Part shown: positions 12,929-22,913 of the stretch, in pieces
How positions within the stretch are numbered: position 1 is the first letter of the stretch
Layout: every line of letters begins with the position of its first letter
Assembly (NCBI GenBank): GCA_037043015.1
Contig: CM073321.1
Span: forward strand, 5,786,001-5,850,000
DNA from: Bryum argenteum
Taxonomy: Eukaryota > Streptophyta > Bryopsida > Bryales > Bryaceae
Reading direction: 5' to 3'
Length of the DNA: 64,000 nucleotides
The notes under the pieces: generated by a model
Database searches by the model: none
What the model saw: only the letters and a program-made list of their open reading frames with translations
Told to the model about the DNA's origin: nothing
Made by a program: the position numbers and the translations under genes

Positions 12929-13591
12929 ACTATATAAACTGTCATACATATCTGTACAGATGGTAGAAAATTTTGTTAGCGCAGTAAAGCTCGACGTTGT
13001 TATTTGTTATCTTCTCTAATGTACTTTCATCGTGTAGTCATTTAATAGAACTGCACAATGACATCTACTAAACAAACGAAGACTATCATAGTGAAACTCT
13101 TTTCAAATACTTACTTTCAACACGTACTGTATTAATTACATTATTGTGATTCTCAAATATAATTATGGACGTTATTCGAACTTTTGATTTATTCTTTGAA
13201 AGGCATTAACAACGTCGGCTTACTTATGTCTTCACGTTACCGTTCTTTTCTAAATTATTAACTCAATTATGAATATATTTGTACGCAGATCGAAGAACAA
13301 CAATGTTAGAAAGAGTTGTTTAGAAGAGTAAATGATTTCAAGGAATGATTAATCATGATCAACATTGTAAATTTCTACAAATTTTCATATTTTCAAAATG
13401 AACCAGTAATCAATATATTAGGATTTGTCATTTTAATTCTTGTAGCATGTAAATTTAGCTTTATAGCCAATATTTATAGCTTCTAATTTTAGAATTTCAT
13501 TTAAGCTTTTTGTGCAGTACTAGCGATCTAGTTAAGTTATTCAATCTTTAAATGTTTAAATTTACATGTATTACATATCAAGATCATTTGA

Positions 13592-14110
13592 AATTGCACT
13601 TGTGCAGTCTTTCACACTACTACATATATTCATGAACCACAGTCCTAAATTTTAATTTGTTAAAATGATATTCTACTTAATAATTTATTATCAACTTTCC
13701 TTTTCAATACTCTATTTATAGTCATATGAAAATAAGAAAATAGCATACTAATATATATAAAATAATCTATTGAAGAATAACTCTATCGAACAGCTCATTC
13801 CCAAATAACAGGTGACTGTATCATATAATGTATTGCTAAATAATTTATGTATTAATTTCTTTAAAATAATCTTTTATGCAAAAGTGTATTAACTAATGTC
13901 TTTTACCTAAATGATATATTGAATATATACTTTATTTATTTGATTCGCTGTTTATTAGTGTTATAATTTTAATTAATTTATTAATAGAATTTCCAAATGA
14001 TCAATGTATTGAACTATTAATTTGAAATACTTCAATTATGTAAATATGAGTGTATCAGTTCTCAAAATTATATATAAACATATTTACAAGAATATGTTTA
14101 TTAGATAGTC
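13592..14110 (+). repeat. AT-rich dispersed repeat, copy 1
   Basis: This stretch aligns in the same orientation with 63,443-64,000. Shared landmarks include TGCACTTNTGCA, ATGAACCACA, AACAGCTCATTCCCAAATAACA or a close variant, and GTGACTGTATNATATAATGT. The copies differ by many substitutions and small indels, so they are old. It has no coding content. Confidence 0.8.
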
Positions 14111-14795
14111 TATTCAATAACCTTTTGTTTGCAAATAATATGTATAATAAACGAATTGTTTATTCATAGTTATCTTTCAAATACTATATTCATAAAATAT
14201 TGTGTATTGTGCTGATCAAGTCATTTTTATATTTTGATTTTAATTTATATTTATATTAATATGTTTATTTATTTTATATTTATATTTATATTAACATAAA
14301 AACATTTATTATAGTGTCTACAAAATATCCATTAATTGTCAAATTATCCGTATTCAATAATCTTTTCATTATTACAAATAGTATCCAGATAATCTATTTG
14401 GAAATAATAAAAATTTTGAATCCCTATTTTTAAATTTTATATTTATACAAAATACAGTTCTTAGAATATATTTGTATTAGTGCCTAACCCCGAAATAAAG
14501 GTCAACAGATAAATACTTTATGTACTGAATTTGTATCAATTAGATAATATGTATTATTTACTTATTCTCAAAAAATATATAATTTATTAAAGTTTATTGT
14601 ATATTAGCGGCTAATACTACAATAACTTATATACTAAAGATTAGATTCTTCTTCTATTTTTGTGTGTTTTATCTTTTTCTATAAATATATGTAGTATATT
14701 TTATGATAGAGAGAGATTATTTTGATTTCTAATTATTTGAAAATTTATATTTTTTGTTTAATAGCAACTCCTGTCTTAGGGTTGTAATTGCTTTT

Positions 14796-15156
14796 CCCTT
14801 AAACGCCCAAGCAAGCCCGAGGGGCATGATTCCAACAGAATCTTCCCTGTAGCTCTCACTGTACTCAACATTTCACTTATATTTTGATGTCAAATTGGTC
14901 ACCTTCTTCTGATGCATTCAAAAAGTGAAATTTCACAATTCAAAACACAATTTTTATGAATGATTTTGTGCTTTGAAAGTATTGTGGTAGGTAGGTTGGG
15001 GTTGTACATAACCTTGTAGGAGGTTGCAAGCTCATCATTGATTGGTCTATTCACGATGCCCAAGTTCAATAAGTGCACTATTCATGATGCCCAAGTCCAA
15101 AAGATGCTCTGATCCAATTCTGGGCTGCCCGTTTAAGACCCATGGGCGTTTAAGGG
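14796..15156. mobile_element. Small non-autonomous element with 14-bp terminal inverted repeats (MITE-like)
   Basis: CCCTTAAACGCCCA at 14,796-14,809 is matched by its exact reverse complement at 15,143-15,156, bounding 361 bp with no reading frame. Size and end structure suit a MITE. No clear target duplication was seen. Confidence 0.6.
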
Positions 15157-15319
15157 TTAAATCTTTTATTACTTTACTCAATGTGACTGGAGTACAATAA
15201 GAATATTTCTGTGCGTGCCGGCGTCTGGTTGTTTAATTCTGTTTGCTAAGGTTTTTTAGTGCGTAGGGTTTCGAGGTGGAGAAATAATCAGCTGTACCTT
15301 GGAGATTAGATTTTCAGGG

Positions 15320-15620
15320 TTTGGAGTTCGCGGAGTCGGAGTCGAGCGCCATTAGCAGAGCGGAGCGGTTGTGTGGGCGACCGGAGCGGAGCGACTGTGT
15401 GGGCGAGCGGAGCGGAGCGGCTGACTCTATGTGGGCGAGCGGAACGGAGCGGCTTGTTGGCGAGCGGAACGGAGCGACTGTGTGGGAGACGAATTGTGCG
15501 CGTCTGTGTGAGCGACCGTGGACCAGCGACTGTGTGAGCGACTGTGGGCCAGCGACTGTGTGAGCGACTATGTGCGACAGTGGGTGAGCGGCTGTGTGGC
15601 AAGCGTAGTGCGTCGGCGGA
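15320..15620. repeat. GC-rich minisatellite (GAGCGGAGCG / GACTGTGTGAGCG units)
   Basis: Units of about 25-30 bp such as GTGTGGGCGAGCGGAGCGG pass into GACTGTGTGAGCGACTGTGG units. Long reading frames exist on both strands here but are products of the repeat. The TGTGAGCG core resembles the GTGAGCG iterations at the ends of the 20.6-32.1 kb element, so this may be a relic of a related element end. Confidence 0.6.
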
Positions 15621-16689
15621 GTACAGCGTTCTTGATATTTTTTCAAACACTTTTCTCGCGTGAGTGCATCGGCGGAGTGCAGCGGCGGGGAAATTTTTTT
15701 TTTCAACTTTTTTTTGTGGAGATCGGCGCAGCGCTGCGTGGGAGTGCAGCGACTGAATGAAGCAAGGGTTTGAAGCGGGGGAGTGCAGTGGGGCGGCATA
15801 ATTTGTAATTTGGGGTCGGCATAATTTCAGGTTTGAAAGACGTTTAGGGTTTAGATTTCAAATTGTGACTTAATTTTGAATTGTTAATTTGCGACCTACC
15901 TCGGCAGTGAAGTATTTGAGCAAGTGCTCCGATTAGATTTTAGTGATTGAATTGTAATCAATTCTGCAATTCGAGTTTGAATTTGAGAAAAACGAGCATT
16001 TAATTGATATCAAGTACTGAATTTTAGGGAGGACTTGGACGGCGTGGGGTGAGCGGTTTCTGAAGAAGAAGGTTGAGTGAAGGTGAGACATTCAGCTTTG
16101 TAACTATCAATTCGTCAAGACTTGTCATGGTGCTTTGTAAATTGTATTGAGTTGCTTATTGGTTTCGATTTTCAGCATTGCTTGTCATGTTTTTTTTGTA
16201 TCTTACAATTGAAATTTCAATCTTCATTTCATTTATGAATGTGCCTTTAGAACTTGATGTTTGTTATAAAGAATGGCAATTGCTTTTGAAGATGCATTGC
16301 TGATGAATCTCGTACATCCTTGATTTTCAGTCTTAGTTTTACGACAGTCAAGCATGTTGTGTTGGATTGAGTCGTCTCGGAATGGAGAAACCAGGCTTTG
16401 TCTTTGAATTAATCTTGCATTCAACTGTGTATACAACTCCCCATGCCATTCATTGAATCTCCAACCGATAACTCACAACAAGTACTCAGTAGGAAACATA
16501 CTACTTCACATATCTCTCCAATATCTCTCATACACCTCAAATGACCAATCACATTCTTGTGCAGGTCAAGCCCAAGTAAAGTGCATCAAACAAGTCCATT
16601 GCGAGCACAGAAGCCAAATGGCAGACAGGTAGAGCTCTAGAATTTGGATAAAATTACTAGTTCCACAACAAATACGTGGGTCCCCTCTA
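15621..16689 (+). other. Interval before palindrome array 2; possible untranslated leader
   Basis: No coding region is recognised. Good splice-acceptor contexts occur near 16,170 (TTCGATTTTCAG) and 16,565 (CTTGTGCAG). This stretch could therefore hold non-coding or very short 5' exons of the gene whose first visible coding exon starts at 17,619. Confidence 0.25.
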
Positions 16690-17479
16690 CAGTTTAGCTC
16701 GAGTCGAGCTAAACTGCAACTAGAATAATTTTATAACTCCATACTAGTGCCTACAGTTAAGCTCGAGTCGAGCTAAACTGTAGTTGACACCACCCGTAGT
16801 CTTTACAGTTTTTCTCGACTCGAGCTAAACTGTCGTGGTTACACTCAGGGCAACCTATAGTTTAGCTCGAGTCGAGCTAAACTGCTGCCAAAATTAATAA
16901 CAAATTTCGAAAATATAGAGAATCAAAAACATTTCCCAAACATATTCAAAAACTGCAAAGAAACAACCACGATTTACTACAGTTTAGCTCGACTCGAGCT
17001 AAACTGCTTCTAAAATAATAAGGTTATTCCGAAATAAAACACATACTGACGTCTACAAGTTAGCTCGACTCGAGCTAAACTGTAAGGGTTGCGTTTAGGT
17101 CAGACCTGCAGTGTAGCTCAACTCGAGCTAAACTGTAAAGAATGCGTTAAGGTCAAACCTGCAGTTTAGCTCGACTCGAGCTAAACTGTTAGTGTGCATT
17201 AGATCTGCAGTTTAGCTCGACTCGAGCTAATTTGTTAGTGTGCGTTAGGTTAGATGTGCAGTTTAGCTCGACTCAAGCTAAACTGTCAGTGTGCGTTACA
17301 TCTGCAGTTTAGCTCGACTCGAGCTAAACTGTTAGTGTGTGTTAGGTTAGATGTGCAGTTTAGCTCGACTCGAGCTAAACTGTTAGTGCGCGTTAGGTCA
17401 GATGTGCAGTTTAGCTCGACTCGAGCTAAACTGTTAGTGTGCATTAGATCTGCAGTTTAGCTCGACTCGAGCTAAACTG
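16690..17479. repeat. Palindrome array 2 (about 14 copies)
   Basis: It has the same 27-bp palindrome as array 1 (half-site CAGTTTAGCTCGA). In the right half the unit is more regular: copies from about 17,108 to 17,453 recur every 45-55 bp with a related spacer near TTAGTGTGCGTTAGG, so the array grew by tandem copying. It ends 140 bp before the acceptor at 17,617-17,618 and so probably lies in an intron or leader of the ParB-like/methyltransferase gene. Confidence 0.9.
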
Positions 17480-17618
17480 TGGCTTGGATGGCAAGCAGCC
17501 TTCTAGCCTCTAGGGGCAGTTAATATTGACTTACGCTATACTGCAAGTGTACTAGGAAATGAATAACCTAAGTTGCCTTGACTGTTCATATCAAATAACA
17601 CATTCTTAAATTTCGCAG

Positions 17619-18945
17619 TGAGGAGAAAGTACGAGTCCACGAGCTACTACAACACTTCTTCAAACTAAGGCCATTGGACAGTGACGAAGACGATGGAGAC
17701 GACACGAAGCAGTTGGACTGTTGGGAATTCAAGGACCCAACGAAAGTACTATCGTGGTCCGGAAGATGGATACCATACACAGCATTCCTCACCCTTGTTG
17801 TAACCTACGAAGGAGATGTACAAGACCCCATAAGCGTTGATATCGACTCCAAGCTCACGGATTTCGACCACGAAACAGAGAAGGAAGTCATAGCTACGTT
17901 AACAACTTTGAAGGGGAAAGACAAGGAGTGCGCTTACAACTACACCGTACTCATCGATATCAAGCAGACTCGTTTTGACTTGGGGCAGTTAGTCGAGAGT
18001 TTAGAGGCGTCCAGTTTTGATGAAATAAAAACCACCTTGAAACAGGATATGCTTACAAAAGCATGGGAAACGAAACGGGGGGGAGATCTCAAGGCCAAGC
18101 AGCTCGCAATCAAATTGCGATCCGTAGTCTCCGCTCTAATACACGCTGACATAATGGCGAAGACTCTCCATATGAAAGGAAAAGCTCCAATGGAGGGATC
18201 TGGGCTGACTGCAACGTGGAGCGACGTACAAAGCAGGGCCCCATCACGCACGCAACGTGCTTCAAGGCCTGCTCCTACAATGACCACTACTTTTGACTCG
18301 CCAGTAAAGATGAGAGAAGCTCCGGTGAAGAAGTCCGCCGATGCGAAGAAGAAGAAAAACATGCTCATCCCTGAAGAGGATGCTTTTACAGCGATGAATG
18401 GGGTCATAGATTCCATCCCAAAGAATATGAATACCATTGAGGAAATCGACTTCGAGAACGTGAACCTCATTTATCAGAAGTTCTTCACAGACAGTCACGA
18501 TTGTTTCGTCTTTCCTAAACCTGACACGAAGATGGAGATCGACACAATGAGGATGATCGAGTCCCCTCCGCAATGGACAATCCGGGCGTTCGAGAAGAAG
18601 GGCAAGACGGACCTGATGAATTTTCTCATCAATATGCCTGACATGTCGCAGAAGCAAACGCTCTGTGTAATGCCAAAATTGGATGTAAAGCCGAACGGCC
18701 TGGAAGATATGCAGGACTGCGAGTTCTGGATAATCAACGGCCAACACGGTGTTGCAGCCTCAAAGCAAATGGTGGAGTCCAAAGTCCCAGAAACAATTCG
18801 CAAGGACTTCCGGGTGTGGTCTGCTTTCGTAGTCTGGACAAAGGATGAAGCCAAGCTGCGCAAAATATCGGCGTTCTATAACAGAGTAAACCATTTCACT
18901 CCGTTCAAGCCGACATGGGCATCGAACATCCTTGCCGCCCGCAAG
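17619..18945 (+). CDS. Outer ParB-like/methyltransferase gene, exon with ParB/DGQHR-like domain
   Basis: This is the first visible coding exon of a gene of at least 1,166 codons. It starts after an acceptor (TTTCGCAG) in a frame that needs one upstream exon, and has 442 full codons. The N-terminal half is acidic (DSDEDDGDD). A Lys-rich linker (KKSADAKKKKN) follows. The C-terminal third has the core of a ParB/sulfiredoxin-like domain related to DGQHR proteins: TLCVMPKLD, then FWIINGQHGVAAS near codon 372, then AFVVW and ISAFYNRVNHF. In this superfamily the GxHR-type loop binds phosphate or nucleotide; here the Arg position is Gly (NGQHG), which argues against normal activity. The exon ends at AAG/GTGTGG in phase 0 and joins in phase to 19,209. 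Confidence 0.75.
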
Positions 18946-19045
18946 GTGTGGATAAACTACGGCCGCCCGGCAAACACACATGCAGCAGCTGGGGTTGCGG
19001 ACAAACGAGTGCAGACAAAGCGAGTTGCAACACAATTCGTGTCAA

Positions 19046-19072
19046 TTTAGCTCGACTCGAGCTAAACTGTCG
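19046..19072. repeat. Palindrome copy inside the 263-bp intron
   Basis: One near-consensus copy of the 27-bp palindrome lies inside the intron 18,946-19,208. A degenerate one follows near 19,130. Another degenerate one lies near 20,577, just after the next exon. Confidence 0.8.
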
Positions 19073-19208
19073 CTGCTACATCATGAACCCCAAAACTTCT
19101 GTATACAACTGCTATTCAATGTCGTATGCGCGCTTGAGCTCGACTCGTTCTAATGTGATCACGCTCTTATACTCTGAAATCTTACACTCTGCTTCTGTTG
19201 CATTACAG

Positions 19209-20558
19209 AAATTTGTTGAATCTATTCGCCAAAGGTTCGCCATGATTGATGTTACCAAGGCCCAGGTAGAGGTGAAGAACAAGGTTTTAGCCCTCACGAA
19301 TGAGCTAAAGGTCATCACCTTTCCTGATGATCTCTGGGATCTATGGGCAGAGTTGATTGGAAGTGTCGCGCAGGGGACCCTTATTGACCCTTACTCCTTA
19401 AGGAATCTGTGTGATAAACCAGGGTTTAAGCCAGACAACGACCAAACCCTGTCGAGGGAATTTTTCAAGAACCTCGGTAACCTTTCAGAAACGGACCATA
19501 GGAATCTCTGTACACATATGCTCAATAAGTCAGGTCCGTCACGAAAACTGGAATACCCGAAGGTTACCCTTAAACAACGAGCAACCCTACTTGAAGATTG
19601 CTACTCCGTCAAGGAGTACGTTGAACGGTTGAAGCGGAAGGCGACCGCCCAGCTTCAGATCCATAAGATTCGACCAGAACTAGGAATCTTCAATAACAAC
19701 GAGTTTGACGTAGATGCCTGGAAGAAGTTTAAGAAGGAATACCACGTCACCAAGGCCTCGAAGCGCGCACTGTTGGGATGGGGTATCCCGGATAAATATT
19801 ATGCGGATCAAAGGCAAACCCAGTACAGGAATACCAGGTGCGAGGACCTCTCTCCCTACGCGAAGAGGTTCTTTGAGGTGTTCCTGGAGAAGCGCAAGAA
19901 GTTCATAGGCCCTGTTGGTAGTCTAATACTTCGTACCTTCCAGCGCAAAACACCACAGAGGCTTGAAGATTGGCCTGAGAACACATGGCCAAAAGTTGCT
20001 CCAGAGATGAACCTCGGAATTATCGACTTCAGATTGGTTCCGGGTAGTGGTGGTACCTCCGATTTCTCGCACGACCACCCATTATTCGAAATGTTCATGG
20101 CCATCTTGTCGTCGCAAAACAAGCCAGCTCTCACGGATGTACCGTGCTGGTTATTTATTTGCGGGGATGACAGTGATTACACGCAAGTTGAGGCGTTTGC
20201 GAGAAATCCTGCCTACTTCTCAGGTTCGAATTACAAGCTGATCCCATCAATGTACTTCCCATCTCCGCACGAACGAATCGCTGGATTCAACGCGAAAGCG
20301 AAGCAAGCTTCGAAGCCCGTGCGTCTTCTCTTCATGATCAGGGAGAACGTGAAACTCGCGGGGATGCCACAGACCGAGTATCGTGCTCCAAAGCATGCGC
20401 TTTATGAAAAGCCGGGGAAGTACAACGAGTCTCGGTATCACATGTACCCGATCGAGTTGAAGATGGACTTTTATTTACAGATCATCAAGCTTTTTTGACA
20501 GGAGCAGGAGAACATTTTTCTTGTCTATGCCGGCGGAAAAGCAGTCTGCGCAAGCGTG
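19209..20558 (+). CDS. Outer ParB-like/methyltransferase gene, exon with start of methyltransferase domain
   Basis: This exon has 450 codons in phase 0, between the acceptor TTGCATTACAG and the donor GTG/GTAAGT. The first half is a helical, basic region. The second half matches the order of a beta-class N6/N4 DNA methyltransferase: a motif IV region (GIIDFRLVPG, near overall codon 712, where DPPY is expected), then a motif I region (NIFLVYAGGKAVCASV, near 877-892). The catalytic acidic-Pro-Pro-aromatic signature is absent, so the enzyme is probably inactive or has another role. One in-frame TGA (20,496-20,498) splits the exon 20 codons before its end, though coding-like sequence and a good donor follow. 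The fold is completed by the exon at 32,353. Confidence 0.7.
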
Positions 20559-20618
20559 GTAAGTCTTCCTAAACTCTAGCTTGAGTCCAGGTAAACTGTC
20601 GTACGGGACGTTGCTACC

Positions 20619-20673
20619 GTGTGAGCGTTGAGCGGTGAGCAGTGAGCGGTGAGCGTTGAGCGGTAAGATTTTT
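20619..20673 (+). repeat. Left terminal inverted repeat
   Basis: GTGTGAGCGTTGAGCGG is followed by further GTGAGCG or TTGAGCG iterations and ends near GCGGTAAGATTTTT. It matches the reverse complement of the right end for most of about 50 bp. Confidence 0.75.
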
Positions 20674-21145
20674 GATTTTTTAGGGCTGACTTTGTATTTT
20701 TAGTAAGAAAATTCTAAAAATAGCATAATATGTTTTGTTGGGGAATTATTCTAGAATATTCTCGGGAATATTAGAATATTCTAGACTTATTACCGTGGAT
20801 TTAGTGACCCAAACCCGTGAAAATAAGGTTTAAATTCTTTGAAATTGGTTAGACTTGAGCTCAAAACTTGACTGTAAATGACAATTTCTTAATGTTAATG
20901 AAGGGCCGTCGAGGTCGAGCCGCAGAAGCAAACGAAGCCGCAGCAGCTCCGGCTCGGATGACATTCCCAGATGAAAGGACTTCAAACTCTTCATTTGAAC
21001 TTCAGAGCATGGAGTCAAGCAGTCTAACACGGTCCTCGGCAATGCCGAAGTCTATAATTTGTATTAAAAAATTTCATCACATTCAATGCCAACTCTCATT
21101 TCAAATGTGAGTCGTGGCCATACAACTTCTATAACTATCCATCAG

Positions 21146-21583
21146 CTAGTCATAGTTCGAGTCAGTCCCTGTATCACTGCTGCTGCGATCATCAACTGCT
21201 GAAGTGAATTCTAAAAAATCCTCCCAAATCATCTGTAGTGGCAGTATTTCATACACATTGCAGCTGAAGCACCCCCAATTCTTGCTCGTCATGTCCTTCA
21301 GGTAGTCGTCTCCGTTGTTCCGTGCTATACACGCTGAACACCACGCCTTGTGACAATAATCACAGGGGATCACAAACTCGTCTCCTCCACACCAATTGCA
21401 TTGCTCATCATCATACTGGACGTTCTTCGTAAATACAACGTCGTCCAAAAAAAGTTTGCACGAAATGCAAATTCCAACACCAAGACGAGGATGCTCCATC
21501 AAACAAGCACGGACTTTTCTCTCTCCACATGCAGTGCAGGAATACAAATACAAAGGATCGACATCGGCTGCATGCCCCGCCAT
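21146..21583 (-). CDS. ADD-domain (GATA + PHD zinc finger) protein, 145 aa
   Basis: The protein has twelve cysteines in six CxxC pairs. CTAC (16-19) and CISC (39-42) form a GATA-type finger. CNWC (62-65), CDYC (74-77), CSAC (82-85) and CFSC (105-108) form an eight-Cys PHD-type finger. Flanking residues (HPRLGVGIC, DEQCNWC, CDYCHKAWC, CIARNNGD) follow the ADD domains of ATRX and DNMT3. Those domains read the histone H3 tail, usually unmethylated at K4 and, in ATRX, trimethylated at K9. The C-terminal tail is acidic (SSSDTGTDSNYD). I chose ATG 21,583. A good acceptor (GTTAGTCTTGCAG on the minus strand) 22 bp upstream, with an open frame after it, suggests an additional 5' exon. The gene lies inside the 11.5-kb element and is divergent from the gene at 22,914. 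It is compact and intact; the family assignment is strong, the function in the element is inferred. Confidence 0.85.
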   Translation of the reverse strand: MAGHAADVDPLYLYSCTACGERKVRACLMEHPRLGVGICISCKLFLDDVVFTKNVQYDDEQCNWCGGDEFVIPCDYCHKAWCSACIARNNGDDYLKDMTSKNWGCFSCNVYEILPLQMIWEDFLEFTSAVDDRSSSDTGTDSNYD

Positions 21584-21816
21584 TTGATCGACTTCACCTC
21601 TGCAAGACTAACAAACTTCGAATGAGAGATGGCCCAAAAGTCCGAGCTTTGAGATGCTGGCTATCCTCCCGAACCGTTCTTCTATAACACGAGAGCAAAC
21701 CGGATTGCCATGATTTTACCTTGAAGGCCCATTCAACTGCGCCTATCCATTGACCCATCAACGGCACCCCCGACAGCACCGGCAGCAGCGGCAGCTTTTT
21801 TGCTGGACTGTAAGGC

Positions 21817-22113
21817 ACCGACATTTCTGCGAATTACAAACCGACACTTTGGCACCGACACGAATTCCCATGACAATCGACCTGATTTTTTCTTACATTT
21901 TCACAAGAAATCACCGACATTGCATCCTCTTACATTTTCACAAGAAATCTAATCACTTGAGCATCATTTCCTCACATCTGTACCAGCACATCACAATGAG
22001 CACCGACATGGCACAGCTACATGGGACGTTAAAACCGACACTCCGACACTCTTTATGACACAACCCATCCGCTCTCATGCATGGCCATGTTATTATAGAA
22101 CATGAGCACCGAC
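21817..22113. promoter_or_regulatory. Cluster of seven ACCGAC motifs between divergent genes
   Basis: ACCGAC occurs at 21,817, 21,840, 21,854, 21,913, 22,002, 22,034 and 22,108, mostly as CACCGACA, all on the plus strand. It lies between the ADD gene (-) and the gene at 22,914 (+). ACCGAC is the core of the plant DRE/CRT element bound by DREB/CBF AP2 factors; use as a promoter element here is inference. It could also be a decayed tandem repeat. Confidence 0.4.
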
Positions 22114-22913
22114 AACTCGTACCGAGACCATGCTGTTCACTTCACTAACGTCACGGACACATGACAGGTTCGGCCGGATTGAACGGCGATATTGAATTAT
22201 TTTTTTTTTAATGATGCTAGGACCGGCCTCCATACGAAAATAAGAAAATTGTTTCAGCTCAAGGACCCTCTAATTCAGCATTTTTGAGATGGTAGAAGAA
22301 CTACGAGGAGTAAGGAGGACGGTGGAGGCGTTCATGACGGACATTGTCATGTCATAAAGTTGATACTGTTCGGGCCGTAGATTATACATTTTTCAATTAC
22401 TCTATAGGTCCACTGGTTCGACAAGGGCGGAGTACTGAACAAGATTACAGTTTGGATCCAAGACATGTTTCTCTAACCAAAGAGAGGACTCATCAATCCC
22501 AAAACGACTTGCTAGCGAAGACGGATACTTTGAATTGTGAGCATGATGATTTGAATGCGCATTACCCATGATAATTTAATTATCTGGACTGACAAAATGC
22601 CATTAAGTACTTACGATTCAAAATATTAGATCCGTCGATAAAATAAGTAGGTGTAAGATGTAGAGTTAAGGCGGCAGTCATTGTCAGAGATTTAGTTAGA
22701 TAATAGATGCGATTAAAAGTTAACTTATTTTGGATTGTCAGACACGGTCATAGCGGGATGCTAGGGAATACGCGGTGGATAATTAGGGTTTCTTAGCCGC
22801 ATGGGGAACTTATATATTGGAGTTCAAACTCATAGTTCAACCTCTTCATTTGCAGTGGGATCACTTGGACTCGTTAGCTTGTACGTGTGATAAGTTCTCT
22901 CATTGCAAGCAAT

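Larger units (their letters stand above)
11900..14790. other. AT-rich, gene-free block containing a dispersed repeat
   Basis: About 2.9 kb of strongly AT-rich sequence with no reading frame of interest. It separates the two palindrome arrays. It includes a long hairpin at 12,886-12,928 and a stretch (13,592-14,110) that recurs at the right end of the window, so at least part of it is repetitive DNA inserted between the arrays. Confidence 0.7.

Noticed and set aside
15306-15799. Long frames on both strands in the GAGCG repeat
   Set aside because: Explained by the minisatellite lacking stops in several frames.
10572-17479. Palindrome arrays as CRISPR arrays
   Set aside because: The repeats are fully palindromic, degenerate and unevenly spaced, and no cas-like gene is present in this eukaryotic context.
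17940-19035. Minus-strand frames opposite the outer ParB-like gene
   Set aside because: The plus-strand frame has domain motifs and matching splice phases; the minus-strand frames have neither.
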